From positions 1-18,058 of the forward strand of contig JAHINZ010000294.1 of the NCBI GenBank assembly GCA_018895795.1: a DNA stretch of 18,058 bases, in the 5' to 3' direction. Below are positions 16,345 to 18,058 of the stretch, one piece after another. A model generated the notes under the pieces. That model saw nothing but the letters and a program-made list of their open reading frames with translations, was not told where the DNA came from and ran no database searches. The translations under genes and the position numbers were made by a program. Origin of the DNA: Alphaproteobacteria bacterium (lineage in GTDB: Bacteria > Pseudomonadota > Alphaproteobacteria > Caulobacterales > Caulobacteraceae). Position 1 is the first letter of the stretch. Every line of letters begins with the position of its first letter.

Positions 16345-16473
16345 TCAGCCGATCAGCTGGAACGCCGCCTGGCTGATCAGACCCAGGGTCAGCCACAGGC
16401 CAAGGGCGATCGCGATCAGGGCGGCGCGGGAGGCGCCGTGATGGTGAATGTGGTGGATACGGCGCAGGGGCAT
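16345..16473 (-). CDS. 42-residue His-rich single-span membrane peptide
   Basis: A very short gene with good support. GGGAGG lies 6 nt before ATG 16473 and the 42 codons have GC-rich third positions. The N-terminus MPLRRIHHIHHHG has five histidines within seven residues and two arginines, followed by one hydrophobic helix (ALIAIALGLWLTLGLISQAA) and a short end (FQLIG). The positive N-terminus predicts a cytoplasmic His cluster. I recognise no family. The histidines could bind metal, but that is only inference. It lies 58 nt upstream of the 109-aa gene and may share its transcript. Confidence 0.65.
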   Translation of the reverse strand: MPLRRIHHIHHHGASRAALIAIALGLWLTLGLISQAAFQLIG

Positions 16474-16572
16474 GGCTCGCCTCCCATCGGCGGTTGATCT
16501 TCACGGAAGCTAACGATCTCACGGCGATTTGGATGCATTCGGACGATCGGCGGCGGCGCGTTGGTCCTGAGT

Positions 16573-16608
16573 CCAAGAAAAAGGGCGGGACCTTGCGGTC
16601 CCGCCCTT
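16573..16608 (-). terminator. Rho-independent terminator of groEL
   Basis: AAGGGCGGGACC (16581-16592) pairs perfectly with GGTCCCGCCCTT (16597-16608) over a 4-nt loop. On the - strand it is followed by TTTTTCTT. It lies about 36 nt past the groEL stop. Confidence 0.95.
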
Positions 16609-16643
16609 CGTCTTGTTGGTTCAGCGCGTGCTGACCGGATTTC

Positions 16644-18058
<1,415 letters not shown>

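Noticed and set aside
14991..16376. Long + strand open frame of about 461 codons opposite the DUF3089 gene
   Set aside because: It is antisense to a protein with a signal peptide and GHSQG elbow, crosses two genes on the other strand, and has shadow-like composition.

Overview
The window looks like a chromosomal segment of a GC-rich alphaproteobacterium close to Caulobacter. The reasons are strong G/C preference at third codon positions, an UrcA-family secreted protein, DUF3617 and DUF3089 secreted proteins, an alphaproteobacterial-length L28 protein, a CobT-type cobaltochelatase subunit, a GroEL ending in a Gly-Met tail, and promoter-like sites resembling the Caulobacter housekeeping consensus (TTGACG, short spacer, GCTANAWC). 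Most genes are ordinary chromosomal housekeeping or envelope genes. No phage, IS element, CRISPR array, tRNA or rRNA is visible.

Layout, left to right. Positions 1-1719 hold the 3' part of a PAS-GGDEF-EAL cyclic-di-GMP protein on the + strand. A pair of inverted REP-like repeats (1732-1842) separates it from a convergent two-gene unit: an SUV3-type helicase (2128-4686, -) and an S4-domain RNA-binding protein (1844-2131, -) that overlap by 4 nt. Positions 4861-5622 carry two small antitoxin-like genes, an XRE/HigA type with a palindromic operator inside its promoter and an AbrB/VapB type, neither with a recognisable toxin partner. Next come a small membrane protein (5826-6053, -), an exported amidohydrolase (6166-7809, -), and a divergent Ogt-type DNA alkyltransferase (7886-8491, +).

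A DUF3617-like secreted protein (8623-9054, -) is divergent from rpmB (9284-9589, +), which ends in a textbook terminator. An APH-family phosphotransferase follows (9673-10680, -); its promoter is decorated with repeated TATCCGGGTAA-type sites. Then come an UrcA-family protein (10826-11122, -) and a translationally coupled pair, cobT (12377-14305, -) and a phytase-like esterase-domain protein (11313-12380, -). A 58-aa DUF1328 membrane protein (14411-14587, +) lies divergent to cobT, behind a site resembling the general-stress sigma factor EcfG/SigT consensus. A DUF3089 alpha/beta-hydrolase protein (14652-15836, -), an unknown 109-aa protein (15957-16286, -), a 42-aa single-span membrane peptide (16345-16473, -) and the 3' part of groEL (16644-18058, -) complete the window.

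No single new multi-gene system is evident. The points most worth a second look are the two adjacent unpartnered antitoxins with a micro-ORF start at the predicted transcription start, the repeated operator on the phosphotransferase promoter, the doubtful start of the 109-aa gene, and several genes too short for ordinary gene calling.
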